A stretch of 64,000 bases of DNA from Leifsonia sp. ALI-44-B. GTDB taxonomy: Bacteria > Actinomycetota > Actinomycetes > Actinomycetales > Microbacteriaceae. Numbering within the stretch: the stretch's first letter is position 1; each line of letters opens with the position of its first letter. The stretch lies in the NCBI RefSeq assembly GCF_001984125.1, contig NZ_MTQL01000007.1, positions 434,001-498,000 of the forward strand. The letters run 5' to 3'. The notes beneath the pieces are model-generated. The model worked only from the letters and a program-made list of their open reading frames with translations, made no database searches and was not told the DNA's origin. Positions 17,038 through 25,377 of this stretch are shown in pieces. The position numbers and the translations under genes are program-made.

Positions 17038-18003
17038 TCACTTCTCGTGGTGCGGCACCACCAGGGTGGGGCACGTGGCGCGGTGCACGCTCTGGGCGCT
17101 GACCGATCCGACGACGAGGCCCGCGAGCCGTCCTCGCCCGTGCCGCCCGACCACCAACATGAGCGCTTCTCGTGAGAGGCGCGTCAAAACCTCGGCCGGG
17201 TGACCGAGCATCGCTCGATATTCGATCGACACCGACGGGTGGGATGCCGCGTGCGGTGCGACCTGCGTTCCGAGCACCTCGCACACCGCCCGGGAGATCT
17301 CGTGGTGCGGAGATACCCCGCCCTCGCCCCACACCGAACCGCGCGGCGCCGTCTCGATGTTCCACGCGCGCACCACCGTCAGGGGCACCGCCAGGTCGTC
17401 GGCGAGCGAGAGCGCTTCGAGCAGCGCGCGGTCGGCCTCGGGCGAGCCGTCATGCCCGACGACGATCGACCCGGCGGGGGCGGGCCGTGAGGATGCCGCA
17501 GCTTCGGTGCCCGCGGGAACGTCGTGCAGAACATCCGCCGCCGTCTTGGCCGCGTGCTCGGGCGACGGGACGATGAGCACGGGCCCGCGCGACCGCTGCA
17601 ACAGGTGGATCGTCACCGACCCGAGCGTGAGCCCCCGGAACCCGCCGTGGCCCCGCGCCCCCACGACGAGCAGGCGCGCCCCGTCCGAATTCTCGACCAG
17701 CACCTCGGCGGGAGAACCCCGGTGCACCTCGAGCTCGACGGGCACGGCGGGATGCTGGTCGCGCACGCGGGCCGTGTCCGACTCGAGGTCGCGACGCACC
17801 GTGGCCGAGACATCCTCATCACTCTGTGAGCGGCCGAGGATCTGCGTGACGGCGGGCAGGTGGGTGTCGAGGCTCCACGTGCGGACGATGTCGAGCGACG
17901 CCTTCAGCCGCTCGGCCAACGAGATCGACACCTCGAGAGCGTGATCGGCCCCCGCCGATCCGTCGTGTCCGACAACGATTCGTGCGTGCGCGTTCGTGTC
18001 CAC
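17038..18003 (-). CDS. Tandem universal stress protein (two UspA domains)
   Basis: A 321-residue cytoplasmic protein with two UspA domains in a row. Domain 1 begins ARIVVGHDGSAGADHALE and has the ATP-binding run VGARGHGGFRGLTLGSV; domain 2 begins GSIVVGHDGSPEADRALLE and has VGRHGRGRLAGLVVGSV. Both keep the Gx2Gx9GS nucleotide motif, so ATP binding is expected. The start is GTG at 18003, after AGGGAG; an in-frame extension to 18051 is possible but less likely. Tandem USPs are common in actinobacteria and respond to low oxygen or stationary phase. The SGNH hydrolase follows 12 bases downstream. Confidence 0.93.
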   Translation of the reverse strand: MDTNAHARIVVGHDGSAGADHALEVSISLAERLKASLDIVRTWSLDTHLPAVTQILGRSQSDEDVSATVRRDLESDTARVRDQHPAVPVELEVHRGSPAEVLVENSDGARLLVVGARGHGGFRGLTLGSVTIHLLQRSRGPVLIVPSPEHAAKTAADVLHDVPAGTEAAASSRPAPAGSIVVGHDGSPEADRALLEALSLADDLAVPLTVVRAWNIETAPRGSVWGEGGVSPHHEISRAVCEVLGTQVAPHAASHPSVSIEYRAMLGHPAEVLTRLSREALMLVVGRHGRGRLAGLVVGSVSAQSVHRATCPTLVVPHHEK

Positions 18004-18136
18004 CGAAACTCCCTTGTCGAGGTGTACGAGCCATCGGGCCCTCAGGCCCATGCTGGCACTGCGCGACGCGGGCGTCTAGGCCGGACGGCTCGCGGCTAGA
18101 ACCTTCGCGACGCGGGCGACTAGGCCGGGCGGCGGG

Positions 18137-19051
18137 CTAGAGCGCGCCGCGCGCCTCGAGGTAGGTCTGCGGGTTGGTGAACTTGCCGTCGAGCTGCACC
18201 TTGAGATCGAGGTGGCAGCCGCTGACGACCCCGGTCGCGCCGACGAGCGCGACGATCGTGCCGCCCTCGATGAGGTCACCGACGGCGACCTTGAACGAGC
18301 CGGTCTGCACGTGACCGTAAATGGTTTCGACTCCGCCGCCGTGGTCGACGATCACGCGCTGGCCGTAAGACCCGCCGCTGCCCGTGAAGGTGACGCGGCC
18401 GGCCGAAACGGCCTTGATGGGGGTGCCGCAGTCGGCGCTGAAGTCCATGCCGTCGTGGAAGCTGTTCGAGCAGCCGGCGCCGTTGCAGATGAGGCCGCGG
18501 GGGCCGTAGGGCGACGAGATCGGGCCGGCCACGGGGCGTTGCCAGACCGTGGAGACGGTGTCGAGGTATCCGCTGAGGTCGGCGTCGGTCGAGGCCGAGG
18601 ACGAGCGGTTGGGGTCGAACGCGCGGGCGGCGGTGCCGGCGGCGGCCTGGGCGGCGAGACGCGCGGCCTCATCGGAGGCCTTCTTGGCGGCGGCGGCCGC
18701 GGCGGCACGAGACGCCGTGAGCTCGGCCGTGGTGGTCGCGGAGTAGGTGTCGCGGTTGACGAGAATCGGCAGCGCCTTCTCGTTCACGTTGAGGCTCTGG
18801 GCCTCGAGCTGCGAGAAGTTGCTGGCCGGCGGCAGGTTCGACTCGGTGAAGGCGAAGGCCGGCAGGGCCAGCGTTCCGATCAGACCGGGAACGGCCAGCA
18901 GCAACATCGCCGAACGGCGAAAGCTCTGCCAGAAACGGCGGCTCTGCGGCGTGCGCCACGGCTCCCGGTTGATGGCCCGCGTAGCGTCGGCTTTCTGCAC
19001 GGCGGTGCGCGAAGAACGCGACGACGTCGAACGGGTGGAGCGTGAACGCAC
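18137..19051 (-). CDS. M23-family peptidase-like protein with altered zinc ligand
   Basis: A 304-residue protein: basic N-terminus, a membrane helix/signal at about residues 45-70, an Ala-rich coiled-coil stretch (110-150), and a C-terminal LytM/M23 domain (170-300). The zinc motif starts normally (FHDGMDFSADCG, His199 and Asp203) and YGHV holds a catalytic His257, but the usual HLHFE is HLDLK: His280 is kept while the third zinc ligand is Asp282. It may be weak or non-catalytic, like M23 activators of amidases. GTG at 19051 follows GGAAGG; a longer reading to 19135 is possible. Four Cys in the domain may form disulfides, consistent with export. Confidence 0.85.
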   Translation of the reverse strand: MRSRSTRSTSSRSSRTAVQKADATRAINREPWRTPQSRRFWQSFRRSAMLLLAVPGLIGTLALPAFAFTESNLPPASNFSQLEAQSLNVNEKALPILVNRDTYSATTTAELTASRAAAAAAAKKASDEAARLAAQAAAGTAARAFDPNRSSSASTDADLSGYLDTVSTVWQRPVAGPISSPYGPRGLICNGAGCSNSFHDGMDFSADCGTPIKAVSAGRVTFTGSGGSYGQRVIVDHGGGVETIYGHVQTGSFKVAVGDLIEGGTIVALVGATGVVSGCHLDLKVQLDGKFTNPQTYLEARGAL

Positions 19052-19080
19052 GGTGACCTTCCGGGGCAAAAGTTCCGAAG

Positions 19081-19117
19081 TCACCCATTCTAGGGTGGCG
19101 CGCGCTTCGATGGGTGA
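19081..19117. promoter_or_regulatory. Inverted repeat before the M23 gene
   Basis: TCACCCAT (19081-19088) and ATGGGTGA (19110-19117) form a hyphenated 8-bp dyad with a 21-base spacer, upstream of the M23 gene. On the minus strand a TAGAAT word inside could be a -10 element. Either a regulator site or part of a leader hairpin. Confidence 0.35.
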
Positions 19118-19144
19118 TTCTTCCTCGAAGCGCACGCCACGACG

Positions 19145-21253
19145 TCAGTCGCTCAGCACCACCTGGTCGAGCATAAGGTGGCCCCAGGCGCCGGTCGCGT
19201 CATCCAGGATCTGCAGCTGGGCCGTGCGCCCCTGCAGGTCGTCGAGGTTCCAGGTCACGCTGCGCAGAGCCGCCGTATTGTCCCCCGTCGCGGTGCGCAC
19301 GGGCTGCCCATCGACCAGGAGATTCACGGATGTCGCGGGCTCGACCCCGAGCGCATGATTGCCGCCACCGACCAAGAAGTGCAGGTTCTTGCGGTCGATC
19401 GTGAAGCTCGGCGACGTGATGGTGCCCGTCGCCGCGTCACCGCCGGCCGAGGCGAGGTACGTGTCGAGCACCTTCGTGCCGACCTGGCCGCGCAGGGCCG
19501 CCGCCGCGGGCGCGGCGCCCACGAAACTGCCCGTCGCCGACCATCCGGTGCCGAACGTGGTGCCCTCGAAGTCGGCGATCGTGCGAGCCGGGCGCTGCGC
19601 GAGGTTGCCGAACTCGGTGATCGTCAGGTTCGAGAACGTGGCCGCGCCGCCGTCGGTGAAGAGGCGGATGCCCCCGTCGGCCGGGTTCGCGAACACCTGA
19701 CTCGAGTGCACGTAGCGTCCGTCATCCACGAAGACCTCGATGGTCGTGCGATCCACGAGAATCCGCAGGTGCACTTTCTTTGCGGCGGGGTCGAAGGGGG
19801 TGCGGCTCTCGAGCTTCTGGCCCGAGGCATCCGGATTGCCCGTCGGCCCACGGTTGGAGTAGACGAAATTCGAGAAGACGCCCACATCGGCGTGACGCGT
19901 GCCATCGGCCGAGGTGCGCAGCTGCAGGCCGACGTTGTTCAGCTGCGACCAGCTGATGTCGGTCTCGAGCTGATAGGCGGTGCCCGTGTAGGGCAGGGTC
20001 GTGCTTCCGTTCACCGCGAACGTGCCGAGGTTCTGCACCGAGGTGGCATGGTTGGCGAGCGCGGCCACGGGCTGCGACAGCAGGCTGTAACCCGCGCCCT
20101 TCTTCGCCAACCGGATCTCGCGTGTGATCGAGTCGGTGCCGTTGAAACCGTCGGCGGCCCAGGTGGGCGTCGTGTGCGGGTAAGACCAGTTGTTCATCCA
20201 GCCGATCGCGAACCGGCGGTCGTTGGCCGTTGCGGCGGGGTCGGCCCAGGTGACGGCGCCGTACCAGTCGAAGCCGTGGTCGAGCCACTGCGGCGCGGTG
20301 CCCGGGTCGGGCGTGAAGGCGCTGCCGTCGAACGAACCCGTCCAATAGGCGTAGGTGTTGGGCTCGTTGGTGGCATAACCGTTGGCGCTGATGCCCAGCA
20401 CCCACTTCGAGGTGCCGTCGCTCGCCGTGATCTGGAACAGGTCGGGGCATTCGAGCGTGCCCAGGTTGGTGTTCACATAATCGGATGCGTGCGTCCACGT
20501 CTTCAGGTCGGGCGACGTGTAGAAGCCGATTTTCTGCCCTTCGGCGATGAGGGCGACCCAGCGGGAGCGCGCGGCATCCCACACCACCTTCGGATCGCGG
20601 AAGTCGGCGCGGCCCCCGTTGGCGATCACCGGTTGCTCGCCCGAGGGCGTGAAGTTGCGGCCACCGTCGGTCGAATACCAGAGGAACTGCGCTTGCGGGC
20701 CCGACGCGTTGGCGATCTGGGCGGGCGTCGGATGGTCCATCTGCGTGACCATCATGACGACGGCGTTGGCCCCGAAGCCGGCCGTGTTGGCCGTGTCGAC
20801 GACCGCCGAACCGGACCACAGGTCGTAGTTGGGGTTCGTCCCCTTCTGCGCGGCGACGCCCTGGTCGGCGAAAGCCACGTTGTCGGTCGTGGTGGCGAGC
20901 CGCCAGGCGGTGCCGACCTTCTGGTCGTAGTCCGCGTTATAGAGGTAGTAGTAGTTGAACTGGCCGTTGATGAAGACGGGGCGCTGCGGGTCGTTCTTCC
21001 AGTGGTCGGGCACCGTGAAGTGGTACTGCGCTCGATAGCTGACGGCGGCGATGGCGGTGCCGGATGTGGCGACGGCGGCGAGCGCGGAGGTGCCGGTTGT
21101 CGCGGCGCCGGTCGCCGGGTTCGCCGGGTTCGCTGTGGCCGAGGCGGGCAGGGCGAGGCCCAGGGTGAGCGTGGCGGCGGCGAGCACGGCGCCCCATCGG
21201 CGTGCGGCGCTGCGCCGGTTCGACGCGCTCGGTCGGGTGTTCGGTTCAGTCAT
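19145..21253 (-). CDS. Secreted GH32 levanase/inulinase-type fructan hydrolase
   Basis: A 702-residue secreted enzyme with a Sec signal peptide (residues about 16-42). GH32 motifs: HWKNDPQ (nucleophile Asp88), ADFRDPKVVW (transition-state Asp), and TLECPDLF (acid/base Glu). A five-bladed propeller (80-390) is followed by the beta-sandwich typical of GH32 (to about 555), then about 140 residues forming an extra C-terminal carbohydrate-binding-like module. It releases fructose from levan or inulin, or sucrose-type ends, outside the cell. AAGGAG precedes the ATG. It is the last gene of the fructan operon, 28 bases after the fructokinase gene. The exact linkage preference cannot be read here. Confidence 0.93.
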   Translation of the reverse strand: MTEPNTRPSASNRRSAARRWGAVLAAATLTLGLALPASATANPANPATGAATTGTSALAAVATSGTAIAAVSYRAQYHFTVPDHWKNDPQRPVFINGQFNYYYLYNADYDQKVGTAWRLATTTDNVAFADQGVAAQKGTNPNYDLWSGSAVVDTANTAGFGANAVVMMVTQMDHPTPAQIANASGPQAQFLWYSTDGGRNFTPSGEQPVIANGGRADFRDPKVVWDAARSRWVALIAEGQKIGFYTSPDLKTWTHASDYVNTNLGTLECPDLFQITASDGTSKWVLGISANGYATNEPNTYAYWTGSFDGSAFTPDPGTAPQWLDHGFDWYGAVTWADPAATANDRRFAIGWMNNWSYPHTTPTWAADGFNGTDSITREIRLAKKGAGYSLLSQPVAALANHATSVQNLGTFAVNGSTTLPYTGTAYQLETDISWSQLNNVGLQLRTSADGTRHADVGVFSNFVYSNRGPTGNPDASGQKLESRTPFDPAAKKVHLRILVDRTTIEVFVDDGRYVHSSQVFANPADGGIRLFTDGGAATFSNLTITEFGNLAQRPARTIADFEGTTFGTGWSATGSFVGAAPAAAALRGQVGTKVLDTYLASAGGDAATGTITSPSFTIDRKNLHFLVGGGNHALGVEPATSVNLLVDGQPVRTATGDNTAALRSVTWNLDDLQGRTAQLQILDDATGAWGHLMLDQVVLSD

Positions 21254-21281
21254 CGTTGACTCCTTGTGATGGGTGGGTTGA

Positions 21282-22241
21282 TCAGGGGGCGGGCGGGCCG
21301 CCCAGTTCGTGCAGCCACGGCGGGTTGGCGCCGCGGCGTGAGACGGTGATGGCGGCGGCGCGGGCGCTGAGGCGCAGCATCCGGTCGACCGTTGCGAGAG
21401 AGATGTCGTGCAGGCGCGCGCGGGCCGAGGCGGTTGCGAGGTCGGCGCGCACGAGGCCCTCGACGAGGCCCGCCATGAAGGTGTCGCCGGCGCCGATCGT
21501 GTCGACGACGGCCGTGCGTTCCGACGGCACCGTGAGGTCGCCGTGCGATGTGGCGGCCGTGGCCCCCGAGGCGCCGCGCGTGACGACGACGAGCGCGGGG
21601 CCCGAGCGCTGCCAGTCGCGGGCGGCGTGGAGGGGGTCGGCTCCGGGCCGCAGCCACTCGAGGTCTTCGTCGCTGAGCTTGACGACGTCGGCCGCTCGGA
21701 TGAGATCGTCTACGCGGGCACGCACGGCGCCGGCATCCGCGTCGGCGATCAAGGCCGGGCGGATGTTGGGGTCGAACGTGATGAGCGACTGCGGCGAGCG
21801 CTCGGCGACGAGAGCTGAGACATCCTCGGCGCCGGGGAGCAGGAATGCGCCCACCGACCCCACATGCAGGATGTCGCTGCGGCCGACCGACCGTCGGTCG
21901 AGCTGCCAGCGCAGGTCGAACTCATAGCTGGCGGCACCCGAGGTGTCGAGGCGAGCCGTGGCGACCGAGGTCACGACAGACTCGCCGGGCCCTTCCACTG
22001 ACGACACGACGGCGACCCCCGACTGGGCGAGCCAGGCGCGCACGGTGTCGCCCGCCGCATCCGCGCCGAGCATCGTGACGAGCTCGGGATGCCGCGCCCA
22101 CCGGCCGAGCGTCAACGCCACGTTGGCCGGGCTCCCGCCGGGAGCGTCCTCGGACTCGCCGTTCGCGCGCAGCACGCGGTCGATCAGGGCCTCACCCACG
22201 ACGACGATACGCGGCTGCCCGGGCGACGCCGCCCCGCTCAT
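21282..22241 (-). CDS. PfkB-family carbohydrate kinase, probable fructokinase
   Basis: A 319-residue cytoplasmic sugar kinase. Start block RIVVVGEALIDRVL, then GGSPANVALTLGRW (the PfkB signature 1 region) and near residue 250 the catalytic motif IGAGDTFMAG with base Asp. Length and order fit bacterial fructokinases. Position between two fructan hydrolases strongly supports ATP-dependent phosphorylation of fructose. The ATG overlaps the stop of the previous gene by 4 bases (ATGA), indicating translational coupling. Confidence 0.92.
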   Translation of the reverse strand: MSGAASPGQPRIVVVGEALIDRVLRANGESEDAPGGSPANVALTLGRWARHPELVTMLGADAAGDTVRAWLAQSGVAVVSSVEGPGESVVTSVATARLDTSGAASYEFDLRWQLDRRSVGRSDILHVGSVGAFLLPGAEDVSALVAERSPQSLITFDPNIRPALIADADAGAVRARVDDLIRAADVVKLSDEDLEWLRPGADPLHAARDWQRSGPALVVVTRGASGATAATSHGDLTVPSERTAVVDTIGAGDTFMAGLVEGLVRADLATASARARLHDISLATVDRMLRLSARAAAITVSRRGANPPWLHELGGPPAP

Positions 22242-23296
22242 CGCGCGGCGCTCACCGACAGGTCGGCGTCGTTGTCGACATCATCCCGGTCACGGACATC
22301 CGACTCGCCGGCATCCGACACCTCGCCCTCGACCTCGGCCCCGGCGACAGCCCGCGGCACCAACCCGCGCACGGGATCGGCCGTCACCAGCATGGGGTCG
22401 CTCAGCGCCCCCACGAACTCGCCGTCGACCATATTCACGAACCCGAGCAGCGCCCACCCGCCATCCGCGGCGCGCACCAGGCGCGAGGCATACAGATCGG
22501 TGCGTTCGAACAGCTGCGCCCGCGAGAAGTCGACCTCGGCGAGCCGCTCGTCGACGACGACGCTGTACACGCCGCCCGCCTCCCCCGCGGCCTGCCGCTC
22601 GGGCGACAGCTCGGCCCAGCCGCAGCAGAACAGCAGCACGGGCACGCCGTCGACGATCTCGAACTGGAACACCTCGAGCTGCCCGAAACCCTGCCCCGGC
22701 TCGCTCAGCGGCGGCTGCACGGCCCAGTCGACGAGGTTCCCGCTCGTGGCGTGACCGAGCACACCGCGCACGCGCGCATCGCCGTGGTTCGCCCGCGCCG
22801 TGATGAGCATGTGCCACGTAGCCTCGCCCGGGAAGCGGAAGACCCACGGGTCGCGCCACGCCTGGTCGTGCCAGAGCGAGCGGTCGAGTAGTTCGTACCA
22901 GCGCGGGTCGGCCTCGACGAGCGGTGCGCTCGACACCTTCGACCACGTCATCAGGTCGGGCGAGGTGGCGGCGCCGACGCGCTGCACCATGGTGTCCTCG
23001 GCGCGAGACGTGCCCGTGTAGAACATCCACCACAGGCCGTCGTCGTCGCGCACCACCGAACCGGTCCAGGTGGTTCCGTCGTCGAACGCGCCGGGTTCCG
23101 ACACGATGAGCGCATCCTCGACCACGGTCCAGGTGGTCAGATCGTGGCTCACGGCGTGGCCGACGATCGGATGCCGGTGCCGGCGATCGGGATCACCCAG
23201 CGCCTTGCTCGCGTGCAGATAGAACGCGTGCGTCACGCCGCCCTCCTGCACATACCAGGAGTCCCAGATCCACTTGTCGGGAAGCTGCAGAGTCAT
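22238..23296 (-). CDS. Cytoplasmic GH32-like fructosidase
   Basis: A 352-residue protein without signal peptide, with the five-bladed propeller of GH32/GH68-type enzymes. KWIWDSW near the N-terminus offers the nucleophile (Asp12), AWRDPWVFRF the RDP motif, and QLEVFQFE the likely acid/base Glu. It lacks the C-terminal beta-sandwich of true GH32, so it is a short, divergent member. In the operon it would split imported fructo-oligosaccharides or sucrose inside the cell and pass fructose to the kinase encoded next. The final 35 residues are acidic and probably disordered. It begins 8 bases after the permease stop. Confidence 0.88.
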   Translation of the reverse strand: MTLQLPDKWIWDSWYVQEGGVTHAFYLHASKALGDPDRRHRHPIVGHAVSHDLTTWTVVEDALIVSEPGAFDDGTTWTGSVVRDDDGLWWMFYTGTSRAEDTMVQRVGAATSPDLMTWSKVSSAPLVEADPRWYELLDRSLWHDQAWRDPWVFRFPGEATWHMLITARANHGDARVRGVLGHATSGNLVDWAVQPPLSEPGQGFGQLEVFQFEIVDGVPVLLFCCGWAELSPERQAAGEAGGVYSVVVDERLAEVDFSRAQLFERTDLYASRLVRAADGGWALLGFVNMVDGEFVGALSDPMLVTADPVRGLVPRAVAGAEVEGEVSDAGESDVRDRDDVDNDADLSVSAAR

Positions 23297-23304
23297 CGGG
23301 GGGC

Positions 23305-24327
23305 CTAACCTTTCACACCGCTGGACGCGATGCTGTTGACGAACGAACGTTGGAACGCGATGAACAGGGCCACGACGGGCAGCGTGATGAGCGACGCATA
23401 CGCCATCACCTCACCCCACGACACGTTCAGCTGGAAGAAGTACTGCACGCCGACCATCACGGGCCGCAACTCCTCGGTCTGCACCACCATGAGTGGCCAC
23501 AGATAGGAGTTCCACGCGGGCAGGAACGTGAGGATGGCGACGGTCGCGACGGCGGGACCCGACAACGGCATGACGACCTGACGGTAGATGCGGAACCATC
23601 CGGCCCCGTCCATGCGCGCCGCCTCGTCGAGCTCCTTGGGGATCGACTCGAAGTACTGGTGGAAGAGGTAGATCGAGAACGCGTTGGCGATGAACGGGAT
23701 GATCTGCACCTGATAGGTGTCGATCCATCCCTTGCTGAAGCCCAGGCTGAAACCGTCGAGCGTGAGCGAGGGCAGCTGGTTGACCCACCACACGAGCGGC
23801 AGGGCCAGCGTTTCGAACGGCACGATGAGCGTGGCGATGATGAGCGTGAGGATGATCGACTTGCCCCGCATGCTCATGCGCGACAGGGCGAACGCGGCCA
23901 GGCTGTTGACGAGGATGCCGAGCAGCACCGTGATGGCAGAGATGCCGATCGAGTTGATCAGAAACCGTGCCGCCGGGACGCGATCGAACACGGCCGCGTA
24001 GTTGTCGAACGAGATGTTGCCGATGGGCAGGAACGCCGCGACCGAGGACAGGTCGCCGAAGATCTGCTGATCGGGTTTGAGCGACGACACGAACATGAAG
24101 AGCAGCGGGAAGGCGAAGACCACCGCGAGCGCGAGGCGCAGCAGCCATCCGCCGAGGCCCGCGCGTCGGCGACCCGACCAGCGCGACGAGAGACCGTCGG
24201 CCCGTCCCCCGCCGGACGTGCCGCCTCGACGGGAACGGCTGCCGCGCCGGCCGGAATTCGCCACCGTGACGACGGCGGGTTGCTCGGGCGATGACGCCGC
24301 GGCATCCGGAAGTTGTGTGAGAGCCAT
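23305..24327 (-). CDS. Sugar ABC transporter permease (MalG-like), fructan operon
   Basis: A 340-residue permease. A long basic Gly/Arg/Ser N-terminal tail (about 60 residues) precedes six membrane helices. The EAA loop reads DEAARMDGAGWFRIYRQVV, and the C-terminus is the short NSIASSGVKG typical of the family. ATG at 24327 was chosen since it starts 2 bases after the previous permease's stop; further in-frame sequence upstream overlaps that gene. Likely pairs with the product of 24330-25304 to import fructo-oligosaccharides delivered by the binding protein at 25378. Confidence 0.92.
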   Translation of the reverse strand: MALTQLPDAAASSPEQPAVVTVANSGRRGSRSRRGGTSGGGRADGLSSRWSGRRRAGLGGWLLRLALAVVFAFPLLFMFVSSLKPDQQIFGDLSSVAAFLPIGNISFDNYAAVFDRVPAARFLINSIGISAITVLLGILVNSLAAFALSRMSMRGKSIILTLIIATLIVPFETLALPLVWWVNQLPSLTLDGFSLGFSKGWIDTYQVQIIPFIANAFSIYLFHQYFESIPKELDEAARMDGAGWFRIYRQVVMPLSGPAVATVAILTFLPAWNSYLWPLMVVQTEELRPVMVGVQYFFQLNVSWGEVMAYASLITLPVVALFIAFQRSFVNSIASSGVKG

Positions 24328-24329
24328 GA

Positions 24330-25304
24330 TCAGTTCTTCTCTCTGGTGAGGAACCGTTGAACGAACGAGATGAGCAGCACGAGCACGAAGAACACGAGCG
24401 AGATCGCCGACGCATAGCCGGTCTCCTGCTGCACGAAGCCGGACTGCACGGCCTCGTAGACGACCGTCGTGGTCGAATCGAGCGGCCCGCCCTGCGTCAT
24501 GACGCTGATCTGCGTGAACAGGCTGAGCGCCTGGATGGTGATGGTCACGAGAATGAGGCTGCGCGTGGCCGACAGCCCCGGCCACGTGATGTAGCGGAAG
24601 CGCTGCCAGCCCGCGGCCCCGTCGAGGTCGGCCGCCTCATAGAGGTCTGCGGGAATGGTCTGCAGGCCCGAGAGCCAGATGACCATGTGGAACCCCACGC
24701 CCTGCCACACCGACATGAGGATGATGGCGGGCATCGACGTCGACGGGTCGTTCAACCAGTCGGGCCCCTGCACCAGGCCGAACGTGACGCGGTCGATGAG
24801 CACGTTGATGAGGCCGTCCTGGCGGTACATGAACAGCCACAGCAGCGAGACGACCACCATCGAGGTGACGACGGGCAGGAAGTAGACGGTGCGGAAGAAC
24901 GTGGTGCCGCACACCTGCTTGTTGATCAGCAGCGCGAGCACGAGCGCCACACCCGCCTGCACGGGCACCACGATCACCGCGAAGTAGGCCACGTTGAGCA
25001 GCGCACGGAAGAACGTGGGGTCGGTGAAGAGCCGCGCGAAGTTGTCGAGCCCCACGAAGGTGGCGGGGTAGGGCGAGATGAGCCGCGCGTTGGTGAAGGC
25101 CAACACGAAGGCCAGCACGGCGGGGATCAGGATGAAGAGGCCGAGCAGAATCACGGCGGGGGCGAGCATGGCCCAGCCGGTGCGCTGCTCCTTCTTGCCC
25201 GACCGCGAGAGCGGCTGCCGCGGGGTGCGGGCGGGGCGGGTGGCCTTGGCGGCACGGGTGGCCGTGCGGGCGTCCGCGCGGGCCGATCGTTCGAGGGTGG
25301 TCAT
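24330..25304 (-). CDS. Sugar ABC transporter permease (MalF-like), fructan operon
   Basis: A 324-residue permease with a basic cytoplasmic N-terminal tail of about 40 residues and six membrane helices; the EAA loop reads EAADLDGAAGWQRFRYITW. It follows the binding-protein gene after a 73-base gap that holds a strong hairpin, and is directly followed by the second permease (2-base gap). No ATPase gene is present in the operon, so a shared MsiK-type ATPase is expected. Confidence 0.93.
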   Translation of the reverse strand: MTTLERSARADARTATRAAKATRPARTPRQPLSRSGKKEQRTGWAMLAPAVILLGLFILIPAVLAFVLAFTNARLISPYPATFVGLDNFARLFTDPTFFRALLNVAYFAVIVVPVQAGVALVLALLINKQVCGTTFFRTVYFLPVVTSMVVVSLLWLFMYRQDGLINVLIDRVTFGLVQGPDWLNDPSTSMPAIILMSVWQGVGFHMVIWLSGLQTIPADLYEAADLDGAAGWQRFRYITWPGLSATRSLILVTITIQALSLFTQISVMTQGGPLDSTTTVVYEAVQSGFVQQETGYASAISLVFFVLVLLISFVQRFLTREKN

Positions 25305-25327
25305 GGGTGTTCCTCCCGTCGGGGGTG

Positions 25328-25367
25328 GGATGCGGCGGCCCCGGCACTCGCGGTGGCCGCCGCATCC
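25328..25367 (-). other. Strong hairpin between binding-protein and permease genes
   Basis: GGATGCGGCGGCC and GGCCGCCGCATCC form a perfect 13-bp stem with a 14-base loop, in the gap between the binding-protein stop and the first permease. Such intra-operon hairpins protect the upstream mRNA or partly stop transcription, giving more binding protein than permease, as in classical maltose and phosphate operons. No T-run follows. Confidence 0.7.
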
Positions 25368-25377
25368 ACGCCCACGG

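Noticed and set aside
19178-21259. Long plus-strand reading frame opposite the levanase gene
   Set aside because: It is the mirror of the GH32 gene in high-GC DNA: Arg/Gly/Val-rich, no domain, while the minus strand has all GH32 motifs.
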